Positions 1 to 10,514 are shown, counted from the stretch's first letter. The stretch: 64,000 bases of DNA from Ixodes scapularis (GCF_016920785.2 NW_024609837.1:49168745-49232744), one strand, 5' to 3'. The notes: a model not told the origin generated them from the sequence alone. Program-made: numbers and translations.

Positions 1-2266
1 CATGTTCAGAACACATAGCAACTGCTTCAACGCTTGGACCACGCTTGAACTGTGCAGATAACAATTGCTGTCGCATGAGACTGACTCACAGCTCAAAGAG
101 GCAAGCTAAGTGGCCGAGTGCCGACCTGCCCAGCAAATGCAGCAAGCTATCTGGTGGTAGCAACAGCTGTACCCATCTCTGTTTTCCGCAAGCTTTGTTT
201 AAACTCAGTTAAACAGAGCTCACACATCAGAAAATTAAGAAATCACTCGAAACTAAAACTGGGACCCTCGTGCGATTTGAAGACTTCTAACTTTACAAAC
301 TTATACTTGGAACAAAACTCTTAATCTTCGAATAATTCTAACTTAAACCAAGAAATTTCAAATCTTCAAATATTTTTAGAATCAAAATTGCAAAAAAGAA
401 AGAGGAAACTGTTGAACTCTACTTTTATCAACATCGAAAGCAACTTTGTAAATTCAAACCATGGCAATGTTCGAAAGTTGTTCACTTTGCAACCCTTTCT
501 AACTCTACCAAGGACCCTGCCGAATGCAGATGCGGCACTCGTGTTCAATTTGTGCACTGCAGTGGCCTACCTATGCACTGTCAAATTTGAAGCATGCAGG
601 CCTTAGAGATTTCAGATGTTGTCTAGACCCCCTGGTGGTAATCAGTTCATCAAAGAATGTCTCACCGACAAATTTATTTGTCGATGAAGACTGTCTGTTT
701 CAGCAACACATCTTGCCACATTTCATAGATAGCTTCCTTTTCATGACAGCCTTGAAATTGATTTTTGTTAACATGAATATTGCCAGACCTCTTTAGGATC
801 AAAGCTCAGCCAACAGCGCCCCATATCCGCCCTTTTGATTGCTAGCACAGCTTTCTAAGAAGGCTCACTGCAAGTTCAAGCCCAAGAATAGATTTATTTT
901 CCCCTTGCAAAGCAAGGGTTGACTGCACAAAGCGCGGCATGTTTGGAATTGTAGCTTGCTATCACGGTGCCAATCAAACATCGCAACAGTTAAGGTTGCG
1001 TAATGAGTGTTGATAAAATGTGCACTGATGAAAAAGTTGTTTATCAAACATGCATGGATAAAACGATAGCACCATGGGCATCCTGCTGAAATTGCAAGGC
1101 ATTAATATGAGGTTACTAATGTTGCTTCCTCCAAGAAAAGTTTGAACTAGTAGCTAGCCACAGCTAGCATTCCGCATCGACTGCTATCTGTGGACTGGAT
1201 GCCGTGAAATTACAAAATTACCTATCTTTGGTGGTGCATGCAGAGTTGCAGAAATTATTAAAAAGCAAGCAACGACATCACACTTCAGCCAATCCCGATC
1301 CTCTGTTTACGTGCTCTTTAACAAGCCAAGATGTCATAAATGTTCTCACCCCTTCGGAGAAGTTCCCTGCATCCAGGTTGTGGTAGACGCGGCTCTCTTC
1401 AGCCCTGTAGGGAGCAGAAAAAAAAGACGGCCTCAAGTAAGCAGGAGTGCACAAGAGATAAAACCAAGAGCAAAATTGAATGTGTTCTGAAAGTGGGACC
1501 AGCTATATTAGCTTGAGATATTTCATAATGAGCCCGAACTAACCTGATACATGATAAGCTGGCAGGACTGAACCTGAAGTAGAAGACATTCAAACACGAA
1601 AAAAGAGAGATGCTTAGACCGAATCAGAAAGAGTGAAACTGTTTTGTAGATACAGAAAACAATGCTACAAAAACTATAGGTATGTAAGCAGTGTTTTTTA
1701 CAGTGTAGCCTTTGCAATGGCTCCCTGAAACAAAGGTAGGACTTATGAACTCTTACCCACATTTCTGACACTTCTCTGGCAACCCATTAAAAGGAATGCA
1801 GGACTGACACTCAATTCATGCAGACTGCTTTTGTAATATCCTACCGCAAGAATGCACAACTCTGATGACAAAAATGTTTGGATTGAGGCCACATCTGTGG
1901 CCTCAGGCCTAGAGCCTAGAATAGGCCATATTGCTTAACCCAAAGCTACAGCATATCTAAGCACCATGTTCCCAAATGTTCTTGTGTTAGAGGTATGGTG
2001 AACAACTAAGGCACTTTTTTTATTTCTTATTTCAGAGTGCCATTTTCCGAGCTATCTAGAACAGCGAACAAAAAGCTCAATCGCATGGTCGTCTGAAATA
2101 AAAGCTTTCATAAATTTGTTTTTAGAGCCTTTTCAAAAGTTTGTACCAACACCCGGCCACCATTGCTTGCTCACATACTCTGAGCATGTAATGGACACGG
2201 CAGTTGCGTCAGCGTTCGGCGTGAACTTAGGTCATATTGCAAATGAGCGCTCTGTCAGAGTTCGTC
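1..2266. other. Stretch with no recognisable gene
   Basis: AT-rich sequence with only short chance reading frames (none over about 90 codons). I see no splice-bordered exon, RNA gene or repeat that I can support. Confidence 0.5.
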
Positions 2267-2313
2267 GAGGACTCGGATCCAATCACAGGCTTCGTGATTG
2301 GATTTGAGTCCTC
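2267..2313. repeat. Short hairpin
   Basis: Two 20-base arms match at 17 positions around a 7-base loop. The arms begin GAGGACTCGG and end GAGTCCTC. Function unknown. Confidence 0.6.
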
Positions 2314-2553
2314 GCCGTGTCGATTGTACCACGTAAGTGAAAATAGATTATGTATATAATATTTGAAAGTATGAAAGATTGAGCCCAACAAAGTTAGAAA
2401 TCAAAGACCACCAACAAGGCATTATAGACTACTGACATTTCTTGGGGACCCCATGGTCAACACCTGTTCACTTCATGGCTGAGAGAACTACCCTGGGCGC
2501 AGGCTGGGGACATTTTTGTCTGGAAGCTTCGTTGGACAGCTGGTGCACTAGTA

Positions 2554-3271
2554 CCCAGTTACACGGGCGCTCTCAGCTGCCATTGAGTCCAACAACAGTC
2601 GAGTCCATCGCGATAAGCCAAAGTTACACGGCAGCGCCAACCGTCATTGAGCCGCTAATGACAGTTGAGTTGGACTGAGCTCCCCCACCTCAGTTCAACC
2701 GAACGGACTTCCCCAACGAAGGTAAATTGGCACCTGTTCGCGGGACCGCTGCCAGCAACCATTGTTTGTGAGGCACTTACTGTTTCGAAATGCAGAGGGA
2801 GGCGTCTAGAAAGAATTGTACCAGCAGAATTCTCGGGAAGGAATAAATTTAGGCGTCCGAGCTGCCAATAATAGCATCCCGGCTAGCCGGCAAGATTCCA
2901 AACGAGCAAAAATGGCGGAGGAACCTGCTGCATAAATAGACAAATAGTAGTGGGGCACCCATCATAGCGGGCAGTAGCTTGCACCACCTAGCCTAAATGA
3001 TGTGCAACCTAGCCCTGAATCTGCTTTGGTACTCGTGTAAATGCCGCTAAAAAGCAGCAAGGTATCAAACATATAGTATGATCTACTTAAAATAAATGAA
3101 ACGTGTGTCTCCGAGTAAGTTACTATAAAAATTAGACTGATCACACGGCACAAGAACCAGTTTCGTGCTAGCTTTAACTGGGTTCTAGAGAGTTGAGTTG
3201 AGTTCAGTCAAAGTTGAGGCTGATGAATGTCGTAGACTCAACGATAGTTGAAAGTGTACGTGTAACTAGGG
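2554..3271. mobile_element. TA-flanked inverted-repeat element (718 bp)
   Basis: The left end reads CCCAGTTACACG and the reverse complement of the right end reads CCCTAGTTACACG. Beyond that the two arms stay alignable for about 50 bases (a shared CATTGAGTC-type block, then repeated GTTGAGTT motifs). Each end is preceded by TA, the target of Tc1/mariner-like elements. A second copy of the left-end motif lies inside, near 2620-2660. No transposase frame is present, so this would be a non-autonomous copy. The superfamily is inferred from the TA flanks only. Confidence 0.45.
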
Positions 3272-3631
3272 TAACTAGGGGACTGGCTTGCAAGGTTTCA
3301 AGGACAAGCAATTCTAACTGATGTGGTACAGTCTGCAGCAATATGAAATACCCACTCAGAGCGCATGGCCGAGGCGGTGGCCGAAAGGGGCGCAGTACAT
3401 GATTCGGACAGTTCCATGTTGCTCAGAGGGGAGGCTCGCTCAAGGCTGAACCACTGTTGGTTGTTTCAGGCACTGCACAAAATTTTCCATCCAGAATTAA
3501 ATGTTGCTAACTGACAGCTCTCAGCTGTCTGTATACATCTTTCGTGCTTTCATTCTTTCAATTTTAACTACTGAATTTTACAATGTGCGTGCACTAACCA
3601 GACTGACCTACACTCAGTGATAAATCAAGAT

Positions 3632-3759
3632 CAAAGAGCGAGGAAAACGAAGGTGGGAAAGGAGAAAACAGATGGGGTGTTGAAGGTGAGAGGACAAAAA
3701 CCTCTTCTACCTTCAGTCTGCTTTCTCCTATCCAGCCTTCGTTTCCCTTGCCCTTTGTT
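3632..3759. repeat. Imperfect inverted repeat
   Basis: Arms beginning CAAAGAGCGAGG and ending CTTGCCCTTTG pair imperfectly over about 50 bases each, with a short centre. It is one of many fold-back structures in this window. Confidence 0.5.
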
Positions 3760-3876
3760 ACTGACCTGTTACTGACTATAAGTATTTAGCAATTTTACAA
3801 TTGCATAAGGAGCTAAAGTTATTCATGCAAGTTTTGATTCACATTGAATAATAATTTATAATGAACAGCCTTATAC

Positions 3877-4039
3877 CGGGACACACTCTTTCTCTTGAGG
3901 CATCGTCCGAAGAGTCGCTGTCCATATGGCCAGCAGGCCTCCTCGCCCTTTCCTGTCTTGGGGCTACATCCGGTCTGTCAGTCCAAATTGGGTGCTCAGG
4001 CAGCTGCGACCAGATGGTCTGAAGCGTGCTGCAGTGTGG
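3877..4039 (-). CDS. Candidate downstream exon of the minus-strand DUF4806-like fragment
   Basis: On the minus strand a pyrimidine-containing acceptor (TTTCTCATGCAG) precedes a 163-bp open stretch that ends at a good donor (CCCG|GTATAA). The open frame encodes a polar linker with an acidic serine run (DSDSSDDAS) next to basic residues (RQERARRP), as is common between the two domains of DUF4806-type proteins. Its frame does not join cleanly to the exon at 4096-4294 through the nearest donor there: that join meets a stop. Either the pairing is wrong, another exon lies between, or the copy is dead. The sequence alone cannot decide, so this is a weak call. Confidence 0.3.
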
Positions 4040-4095
4040 CTGCATGAGAAACAATCATCTCAATTATACGCTCAATTAAAAAAAAAATCGCCAAC

Positions 4096-4294
4096 CTAAT
4101 GTAGGAGTGAAGAATCTTCACTGGGTGATTCGACCAAGTCAGTGTAATCTGTTCTTTCTCTAAAATTGCACTGAGGACCTGCTGCTTTTGCTTGTAAGGT
4201 GGCCAGTAGGAGACGACTTGCTCTAGCTTCCTCACCAGCCAACACTCCGAGACGACGTATGCGCTCCCTTCATCTAAAGTGCATGACGTGGTAG
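4096..4294 (-). CDS. Exon resembling the N-terminal region of DUF4806-type proteins
   Basis: A minus-strand acceptor (TTTTTCTCTATAG) opens a 66-codon stretch. The peptide has the order I associate with the N-terminus of uncharacterised, multi-copy animal proteins that end in DUF4806: an acidic-glycine start (DEGSAYVV), a tryptophan (ECWLV), then YWPPYK, a lysine/glutamine-rich segment, a further W, and a closing VKILHSY. The YWPPYK box is the strongest clue. The best donor at the end (ATTAG|GTTGGC) is weak. No start codon exon is identified upstream on this strand. The function of this protein class is not known to me. The homology is judged from motif order, not from a search. Confidence 0.45.
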
Positions 4295-4857
4295 CTATAG
4301 AGAAAAAGTGTGGAATATGCATTCTACCAGAATATTAGAACCTATTTTAGACAGCTTGGGCAATGTTGGGGGCCCCGCCAGCAACCACTAACAAACCACT
4401 GCCAGATTTGTTTATTTTTGGATGGAGAAATCCGCTAAACAAATTTTTAAAAAAGTTACTTACAAATGCAGGTTTCTGATACAAGCATAATGCACTAAAC
4501 TCACAAAAAACTGTAGCAGAGGTCCAAAATAAATACATCTAGCAAAACAGGCACGTCTAACTTTCAGCGAGACGCAAAACGTCTGCACTTGACCCGCAGC
4601 GCGTGACATCTTTTCGCCGCACGATTTGAAAAAGGAGCTCACTGTCACTCACGAGACACGACCACAGACTGAACAGTGAATACGCTACACTTAGGAGCGA
4701 AGCAAGAGGTCTGTTTAGGGCATAGGTTCATGATGATGTTGTTCAATTGATGTCGTGATGCTTCTGCTATCTATTTCAAGCCAAAATAAGAAGTCTTTAG
4801 CCACTTTACTGTCAGCCCCTGTTAATGTTGACACAGCAAGGCTGGGGTGCAAAGACC
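4295..4857. other. Stretch with no recognisable gene
   Basis: No exon with matching splice sites and no repeat unit is visible here. Confidence 0.4.
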
Positions 4858-5056
4858 AGGCACCTAGCCAGGGGGGGGGGGGGGGACCATAAGGCCCCCC
4901 CACAATCTTCCATTTTCCTGGGACCTCCTCCCCCCCCTCATACAGCATTTTGTCATGGGCGGGCGCACTCCTCCTCTCCTGCTCCTCCTCCTCCCTTTCC
5001 CCTCCCCTCCCCTCCCCTCCCCCCCCCCCAAAAAAAAATCCTGGCTACGTGCCAAG
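4858..5056. mobile_element. hAT-like mini-element (199 bp)
   Basis: The left end contains GGCACCTAGCCAGG followed by a long G run. The right end, reverse-complemented, contains GGCACGTAGCCAGG after a C/A-rich stretch. The flanks CAAAGACC (4850-4857) and CAAAGGCC (5057-5064) match at 7 of 8 bases, consistent with an 8-bp hAT-type target duplication. It resembles in design the element at 62541-62842. There is no coding capacity; proline-rich frames across it come from the C/G runs. Confidence 0.55.
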
Positions 5057-5149
5057 CAAAGGCCCCTGTCGAAACTTCACTGCCCAACTACTCAGCTGCT
5101 TTGTTGTAACGCAAATGAACTTCTGAACGAGAAACACCAATCGAAAGTT

Positions 5150-5705
5150 AGACATGATGATTGAAAACCTGAGACTGTGGTTAAAAAATGGAAGAGATGC
5201 TCTTTGTCACTTTGTCTTTCTACTATGGTGCCTGGAACGCGTCTCCGACTGGTGTGTTTACCGTGTCCAAAAAAGTGGTCCCTCGATTTCCGCCTGATGA
5301 CGTCATAAAAGTGTCATGCTGTCGCTGGTCGCGAACCTGGTGGCGTCCCAATAGTTGTGGTGTATGTGGCGACGCCTGTCCTGCTGCAGGTCGCTCTCCA
5401 CTGTGACAGTCCACGGAAGCTACAGCAGCTGCAAGTTGGGACGCCGTGACGACAGCGACACTCACGTTCACTTGTGCTTTTCGCCAGCATTTCTATGGCC
5501 AACCGCCAGGATCGCGACAGTCAACAGCATGACACTCCGGCTTCTGTGACGTCATCTGTTGCCACTTCGGGACCACTTTTGATGTAGGGGCGGGATAGGA
5601 CGCTAAACACACCAGTCATAGACGCGATCCAGGCACCATACTTTCTACATCACGTTTTTTCGTTTTCCAACCACAGACTCAGGTTTTCAATCGTCATGTA
5701 TAACT
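5150..5705. mobile_element. Fold-back element with arms of about 200 bp
   Basis: The left arm starting near ACATGATGATTGAAAACC and the reverse complement of the right arm (ACATGACGATTGAAAACC) stay alignable inward through shared blocks TGGTGCCTGGA, GACTGGTGTGTTTA, AAGTGGTCCC, GATGACGTCA and GTGTCATGCTGT. Outside the arms a direct repeat occurs on both sides (AACTTCTG..CGAGA..AATCGAAAG near 5118-5148 and 5760-5792), which may be a flanking duplication or part of a larger unit. No transposase frame is seen. Confidence 0.55.
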
Positions 5706-5933
5706 TACACCAGCTCGCCCGCACTTTAACCGTTTTTTCATTGAAAGTTAGAAATGAACGAACTTCTGGGCGAGATCGAAACAATCGAAAGCTAACATTT
5801 TTGTAACGAGCAGCTGCAGACTGCCGCCGAAAAGCGGCGCGAGTGCAGTGCTGGGGAGTGGGTTAAGACACGCCTCCGTTATTCACTCAAATGGCGTTGT
5901 TCGCTAAAACGTCATTCACGCATATGATATAAT

Positions 5934-6249
5934 CAATCACCAGTAAAAAATCAATTATAAAAAAAAAACATTATCAGTAAAATATTAATTATTAAAAAAA
6001 TCAATTATCGGTTTAAATAAAAAATAAAATATATTTATTTTCAGCGATAATTGTCAAAAAGAAGATGTGTAAATATCGCAAAAAGCTATCAATTACCACT
6101 AAAAAATCAATTATAAAAAAAAGAGCACTATCACTAAAACATTAAGTACAAAAAAAATCAATTATCGGTGGAAACAAATAATAAAATATATATTCATTTT
6201 CAGCGATAATTGTCTAAAAGAAAATGTGCAAATATCGCAAAAAGCTTGA
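5934..6249 (+). repeat. Two-copy AT-rich tandem duplication, period 156 bp
   Basis: The block starting CAATCACCAGTAAAAAATC at 5934 recurs from 6090 (CAATTACCACTAAAAAATC). Both copies run through a shared TCAGCGATAATTGTC and end at TATCGCAAAAAGCT. No gene. Confidence 0.8.
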
Positions 6250-6267
6250 CAAAAAAAAAAAAAAAAG

Positions 6268-6343
6268 GATACCCACTGGGGATCGAACCCGGAACTTCTG
6301 CGTGAGAAGCGGACACTCTACCACTGAGCTACTGCCGGCCCCT
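6268..6343 (-). mobile_element. tRNA-derived SINE head
   Basis: Read on the minus strand, this holds a box A-like TAGCTCAGTGGTAGAGTG and a box B-like GGTTCGATCCC at tRNA spacing. The D and T arms are recognisable and the anticodon-like loop is TTCTCAC. The acceptor stem does not pair, so it is not a working tRNA gene. A run of A lies on one side (6252-6267) and a run of T on the other (6344-6357). Hard ticks carry an abundant tRNA-related SINE family (Ruka) that is the obvious comparison; I cannot confirm identity here. It sits exactly where the reading frame of the adjacent CCHC-family fragment stops making sense. Confidence 0.7.
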
Positions 6344-6357
6344 TTTTTTTTTTTTTT

Positions 6358-6665
6358 CCTTTCACAGTGACTTCTTTTAGGGCCACGAGACCTTCCTTTG
6401 CATCAGCGGAGTCCAGCGTGCATATCCACACGTGGTTGAACTGAAAAGCTCCCAGCCCAACCACGTGCTTCATGCCGACGGTTCCCTCGAGTGCTTCAGC
6501 AAAATCCTGCGTCCGGTAGGGCCTACCTTGAGGGTCTCCGTGGAGGAACACCGTCTCCGCCAGCCTCTTCCCACTTGGCAGCGCCGGCAAGATCATGCGG
6601 TAGCCTCCGGACTCCGTGGTGATCCCGTCGGTCACCGCAGAGGGAGCGGTCGCTCCGTTCGGCAT
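6358..6665 (-). pseudogene. N-terminal fragment of a tick-expanded CCHC zinc-finger (gag/ORF1-like) protein
   Basis: From the ATG at 6665 the minus-strand frame encodes about 103 residues. An alanine/threonine-rich start is followed by YRMILPALPSGKR, then VFLHGDPQGRPYRTQDFAEAL, and a C-terminal part with FNHVWICTLDS, AKEGL and LKEVTVKGK. From memory, multi-copy tick proteins share this order and continue into an RNA-binding-like segment and CCHC zinc knuckles. Here the frame runs straight into the poly(A/T) border of the SINE, so the knuckle part is missing. An in-frame extension upstream to 6857 exists, but the family usually starts near the internal ATG. It may be the first exon of a broken gene or a dead copy. 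Family assignment rests on recall, not on a search. Confidence 0.5.
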
Positions 6666-8137
6666 CGCTCCTGACGCGGGGAGGGGACGAAGGCACGTCC
6701 GTTCCCCGTGCGTGCTGAACGAAGAATGTGAGCTACTGCCGGCTCGGATATTTCTACTCTTACAACTCGTGTTATACAAGAAACAACATGCCAGTTCGGC
6801 GTTCGCGACAGTTTTTCTTCCTAGGTTTGTCATGACGGTTGCCGGCAAAATCCCCACTTCCCATTAACAATCACACAATCAGCAGAATCTAAGAAGTGCA
6901 CAAGAGCCGCTAACATGCCGCTGACATGCCGCCGACCGCCTGATTTTGCAATGACAAGCCAGTGGCCCGAGCTTCCCCGACCTTGCGAACCAAGCGGGCT
7001 GCGACGACAGCGTCATCACGCTCGCACGAACGGACGGGGCCGCCTTTCCGAAGCACCGCTAATGCAGAGCTTGTCAACTGAGCCGTTACTACTAACCCTA
7101 TGCCCATTGTGTTCCAATCACTTTGCAAAACAAAACACCGAGTAGAAAATGGACTTACTCCTTGATCAGCGCATTCATGGCCTCTTGTCTCTGGATGCCG
7201 CCGCGTGCTATCTTGGGTGGCTTGAAATGTGCACAAACCGATAACAAAGCTTCTCAAATCGTCGAACCTTGAACGTCTTGAACCGCTTGAACCGCTTGAA
7301 GTTGAACTAAGCCTGATGAGTCCACCATCAGCCAGCTGCACCGGCCATTGCACCGGCATCAGCGCGAACCGATCGAGTGGATGGGTGAATAATAAAATTA
7401 TAAGTTCTCTTTTTGCAATGGGAGGTAGTTCGCGCCACCTGGCGGACAACTATCGCCGCGCAGGGAATCTAGTCAGATTTTCGGGGATTAGGACGAACAT
7501 GAATATATTTTAATTAAAGCACCCGTCACTTCTCTTTTATGCAAGAGTCGCCAGTTTTCGTGTTTACCCTACGCAGTCGGTGTACAGGGTCGTGGGTATG
7601 CATAAACAAGTAACGGCGGAACTGGCGGAACTTGCTGGGACGAGATCACTTCCGGTTCACCTGCTTCATCTGTATGTTTCCTCGGTGAGCAGGGATAAGC
7701 AGCGCGCCTTTTTTTTTTTTTTTTTTAGTTTTTTTTGTTGGAAAATCGGAAAAGGTATGTCGAAGACCGGACAATTGGCCTTGGACCGGACCTAAGATAG
7801 ATCGGTGTATGTTTCTGGACCTTACGGAGCCAAGAAGAAGCACCGCATCTCGTTTTATTTGGCCTCCGTAGCCAAAGTTGCGTAACCCTATGTGACGGGT
7901 CAGTGGAAATCTGTGTACACGTGAGACATTCAACGAAGTTAGACGCCCACAAATCAACCGAGGCATCGGCATGTGATTGTTTTGTGTTTTTCGTGCACGG
8001 GAGAGCGTTTGTGAGAACTGCATCGCATCGTCAACTGCGCGGCGTCGCGGTGAGTGTTCGAGCTGGGCAAAGCGAGACTACGCTACGCCTGTCGGACGTA
8101 GTTGAAGGAAGGTGCGCAGGATTGTGCAACTGGTGCT
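6666..8137. other. GC-richer stretch without an assignable gene
   Basis: Minus-strand frames up to 179 codons (6910-7449) do not resemble any family I know and show no domain. Two plus-strand sequences look like splice donors (CTCG|GTGAGCAG near 7684 and CGCG|GTGAGTG near 8039), so an untranslated first exon and promoter on the plus strand are possible. There is no other support. A poly(T) tract lies at 7709-7737. Confidence 0.3.
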
Positions 8138-8325
8138 CGATCGTGCCGTGGAAGAAGAAGCGGTGCGTTTTCGACGACGTGTAGAGATATCGTGATCGGG
8201 ACAAAGCCGTCGCACTGTGTATAGTACGATTGTGCCGTTCGTTCCCCTCAAAAAGCTGGCGGCGTGTTTTCGACGACGAGTGGAGGTCTCGTGATTGTGA
8301 CAACGTCGGCCTACCACGGCGGGAA
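8138..8325 (+). repeat. Imperfect two-unit tandem repeat (about 90-100 bp)
   Basis: CGATCGTGCCGT...TTTTCGACGACG...TCGTGATCGGGACAA at 8138-8205 recurs, diverged, as CGATTGTGCCGT...TTTTCGACGACG...TCGTGATTGTGACAA. The repeat explains the overlapping reading frames seen here on both strands. Confidence 0.55.
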
Positions 8326-9224
8326 GTGTGATTCGTTCGATAAAGTTCTTTCGTTGTCTCGAAGAGTCGGATATGTGTTTTCCTCCATTTTTTCACCCAA
8401 TATTTTTAACCATGGCTTAGTTAGGAGAGCTTTTTTTTTTGTTTGTTTGTTTTTTGCTCTGCACGCGCTGCCAATAGCCCAATGTGCTTCTTTTGTAGCC
8501 ATTTGACGACGTCCTTACTGCTACCAGTCACCTTGAGGTTTCCTCAGGTGGAGAGAGACCCGACTTCTGACCGTGATTTCACCCAATATTTTGTGACTGT
8601 AGCTTATATAATTTGGTTTTTAAGTGATAGAACTTTTCTGTTATATTTGATATAGCAATACTGCCAGCCAGGTTTTGGTTATGAAATACATGTGCTTATT
8701 GTGTGTTTGTTTTCAGGTTTTCTGGTTTTATCTTGGCCAGAAATCTGTGATTAAAGAAAAGCTGTTGTTATGAAGAATTTTGTAATTGGCAAAAGAATAC
8801 CAGAGAAAGCTTTTTTTCATAATCTGGTTCATTTTTGTTGTGTACAACAAGTCCAGAATTCACTGCTCTGTTAAAGGCACAGTCATTTTTTAATGTTTTC
8901 ACATTTTGTACATATAATGTGTGTTCAAATAATAAAATATAATTTTTATCCAAATGAAGTTTTCTGAGCCAATTTTATAGTATGGAACGCGCCACGGCCT
9001 GGATTCCTCAAGTGTTAATACCTTCTCCCAGTCTTACCTGGCCTGGGCAAACATGTAGCCACCTACATGTGACCAGACTTAATATTTGCAGAACAAGCGG
9101 AAGTCATTGCTTACCAAGCCTGTGGCTTGTATACTGTATTGTAATGGGCAATGTAATGCCAGAGAGGATTGGTGGTCCTGAATAAAAGCAGCACTCCGCA
9201 CACCCATGTTCTATGGGACACTTT
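8326..9224. other. Stretch with no recognisable gene
   Basis: T-rich sequence, including a poly(T)/GTTT run at 8430-8457. No supported feature. Confidence 0.4.
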
Positions 9225-9338
9225 TTTTCTTTTGTTGACCAATTTGAAACAAGCCAAATAGGGTGACCATCTTTCGGATTGGTGGCCTGGGATAAAAGGA
9301 GCGGTCAGTACCCAGTCTTCTACCAGACAGTTTTTTTA
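9225..9338 (+). repeat. Outlying unit of the 122-bp satellite
   Basis: The sequence GGATTGGTGGCCTGGGATAAAAGG...CTTCTACCAGACAGTTTTTT is a diverged unit of the array at 10515-11340. It is separated from that array by the palindrome-rich element, so the element appears to have inserted into the array. Confidence 0.6.
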
Positions 9339-9380
9339 GAGCGCAGCTCTTAGGGGTCCGTTTCCGGCTTGAGCGGCGTC

Positions 9381-9417
<37 letters not shown>

Positions 9418-9483
9418 GCGTCGGCGTAACCGCGCGGTGCATCATGGGAAATGTCCCATAATGCACCGCGCGAGCCCCCCCCC

Positions 9484-9655
9484 GGGGTCACGTGACTTCG
9501 TGGGGGGGGGGCACGTGACCCCCCCGAGGTCACGTGACCCCCCCCCCCCGAGGTCACGTGACCCCCGAAGTCACGTGACTCCCCTGAGGTCACGTGACCC
9601 CCTCCTCGAGGTCACGTGACCCCCCGAGGTCACGTGACCCCCGGCGATGTCGCGT
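9484..9655. repeat. CACGTG palindrome cluster (left)
   Basis: GGTCACGTGACC-type palindromes alternate with C or G runs at about 15-20 bp spacing, some eight perfect CACGTG by hand count. Two more lie at 10378-10425, beyond the TGACGTCA array. CACGTG is the E-box bound by bHLH-leucine zipper factors of the USF/MITF/TFE class. Whether any factor binds here is unknown. Confidence 0.8.
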
Positions 9656-9659
9656 GACC

Positions 9660-10377
9660 CCCCGATGACGTCATCGACACTGATGACGTCACCGGCATCC
9701 ACATAGTCATCGTCATCATCACTGAGGACGTCAACATCAATGATGATGACGATGACGATGCGGATGCCGGTGACGTCATCAGTGATGATGACGATGACGA
9801 TGTGGATGCCGGTGACGTCATCAGTGATGATGACGATGACGATGTGGATGCCGGTGACGTCATCAGTGACGATGACGATGTGGATGCCGGTGACGTCATC
9901 AGTGATGATGACGATGACGATGTGGATGCCGGTCACGTCATCAGTGATGATGACGATGACGATGCGGATGCCGGTGACGTCATCAGTGATGATGACGATG
10001 ACGATGTGGATGCCGGTGACGTCATCAGTGATGATGACGATGACGATGTGGATGCCGGTGACGTCATCAGTGATGATGACGATGACGATGTGGATGCCGG
10101 TGACGTTAGCGACATCCGCATCGTCATCGTCATCATCACTGATGACGTCATCAGTGACGTCACTTGATTCGTCACCGGCATCCGCATCGTCATCGTCATC
10201 ATCACTGATGACGTCGTCAGCGACGTCACTGATGACGTCACCGACATTCGCATCGTCATCGTCATCATCACTGGTGACGTCATCAGTGACGTCACTAATG
10301 ACGTCATCGGTACCCGCATCGTCATCGTCACTGATGACATCATCAGTGACGTCAGTGATGACATCATCGGCATTGGG
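9660..10377. repeat. TGACGTCA (CRE-type) palindrome array in head-to-head halves
   Basis: A 42-bp unit, GGTGACGTCATCAGTGATGA followed by (TGACGA)-type repeats and GTGGATGCC, repeats about eight times from 9769 (one unit is 36 bp). From about 10110 the array continues in reverse-complement orientation to about 10375, so the whole block can fold on itself. I count about 16 perfect TGACGTCA sites, the canonical CREB/ATF palindrome. The unit length is a multiple of three with no stops, which creates spurious Asp/Val-rich frames on both strands. Confidence 0.85.
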
Positions 10378-10514
10378 GGTCACGTGACCCCCAAGGTCAC
10401 GCGACCCCCCAAGGTCACGTGACCCCCCCCCCCTGGTTAGTCTAACCCCCCCAGCGCCCTTCCCTCCTCCTCCTCAAGAGCTGCGCTCCAATTCGGCGTT
10501 ACAGGGAGTTGTAA

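Larger units (their letters stand above)
9339..10514 (+). mobile_element. Palindrome-core element, copy 1
   Basis: The left end AGAGCGCAGCTCTTAGG, then CGTTTCCGGCTTGAGCGGCG, a (GTCGCC)n run, CGTAACCGCGCGGTGCAT. The right end is CCTCCTCCTCAAGAGCTGCGCTC followed by ATTCGGCGTTACAGGG and (A/G)TTGTAA. The copies at 12620 and 47886 share these ends. The AGAGCGCAGCTCT/AAGAGCTGCGCTC pieces form inverted termini. T-rich flanks (CAGTTTTTT on the left, CACTTTTTTT on the right) look like a short target duplication in the satellite's T tract. The core differs from copy to copy; here it is a CACGTG block plus a TGACGTCA array. No protein is encoded: long frames on both strands reflect 42-bp repeats without stops. 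The superfamily is unknown. Confidence 0.7.

Noticed and set aside
4825..5109. Proline-rich protein frame
   Set aside because: It comes from C and G runs within a hAT-like mini-element.
6268..6343. Genuine tRNA gene (Glu-like anticodon loop)
   Set aside because: The acceptor stem does not pair and the anticodon stem has a mismatch. Box A and box B alone, next to homopolymers, fit a SINE head.
6910..7449. 179-codon minus-strand frame
   Set aside because: No family resemblance; similar length frames occur opposite. At most it may be upstream untranslated sequence of the CCHC-family fragment.
9571..10387. Long open frames on both strands (up to 270 codons), Asp/Val- or Met/Thr/Ser-rich
   Set aside because: They follow a stop-free repeat whose unit is a multiple of three and are open in several frames and on both strands. 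They have no start context or domain.
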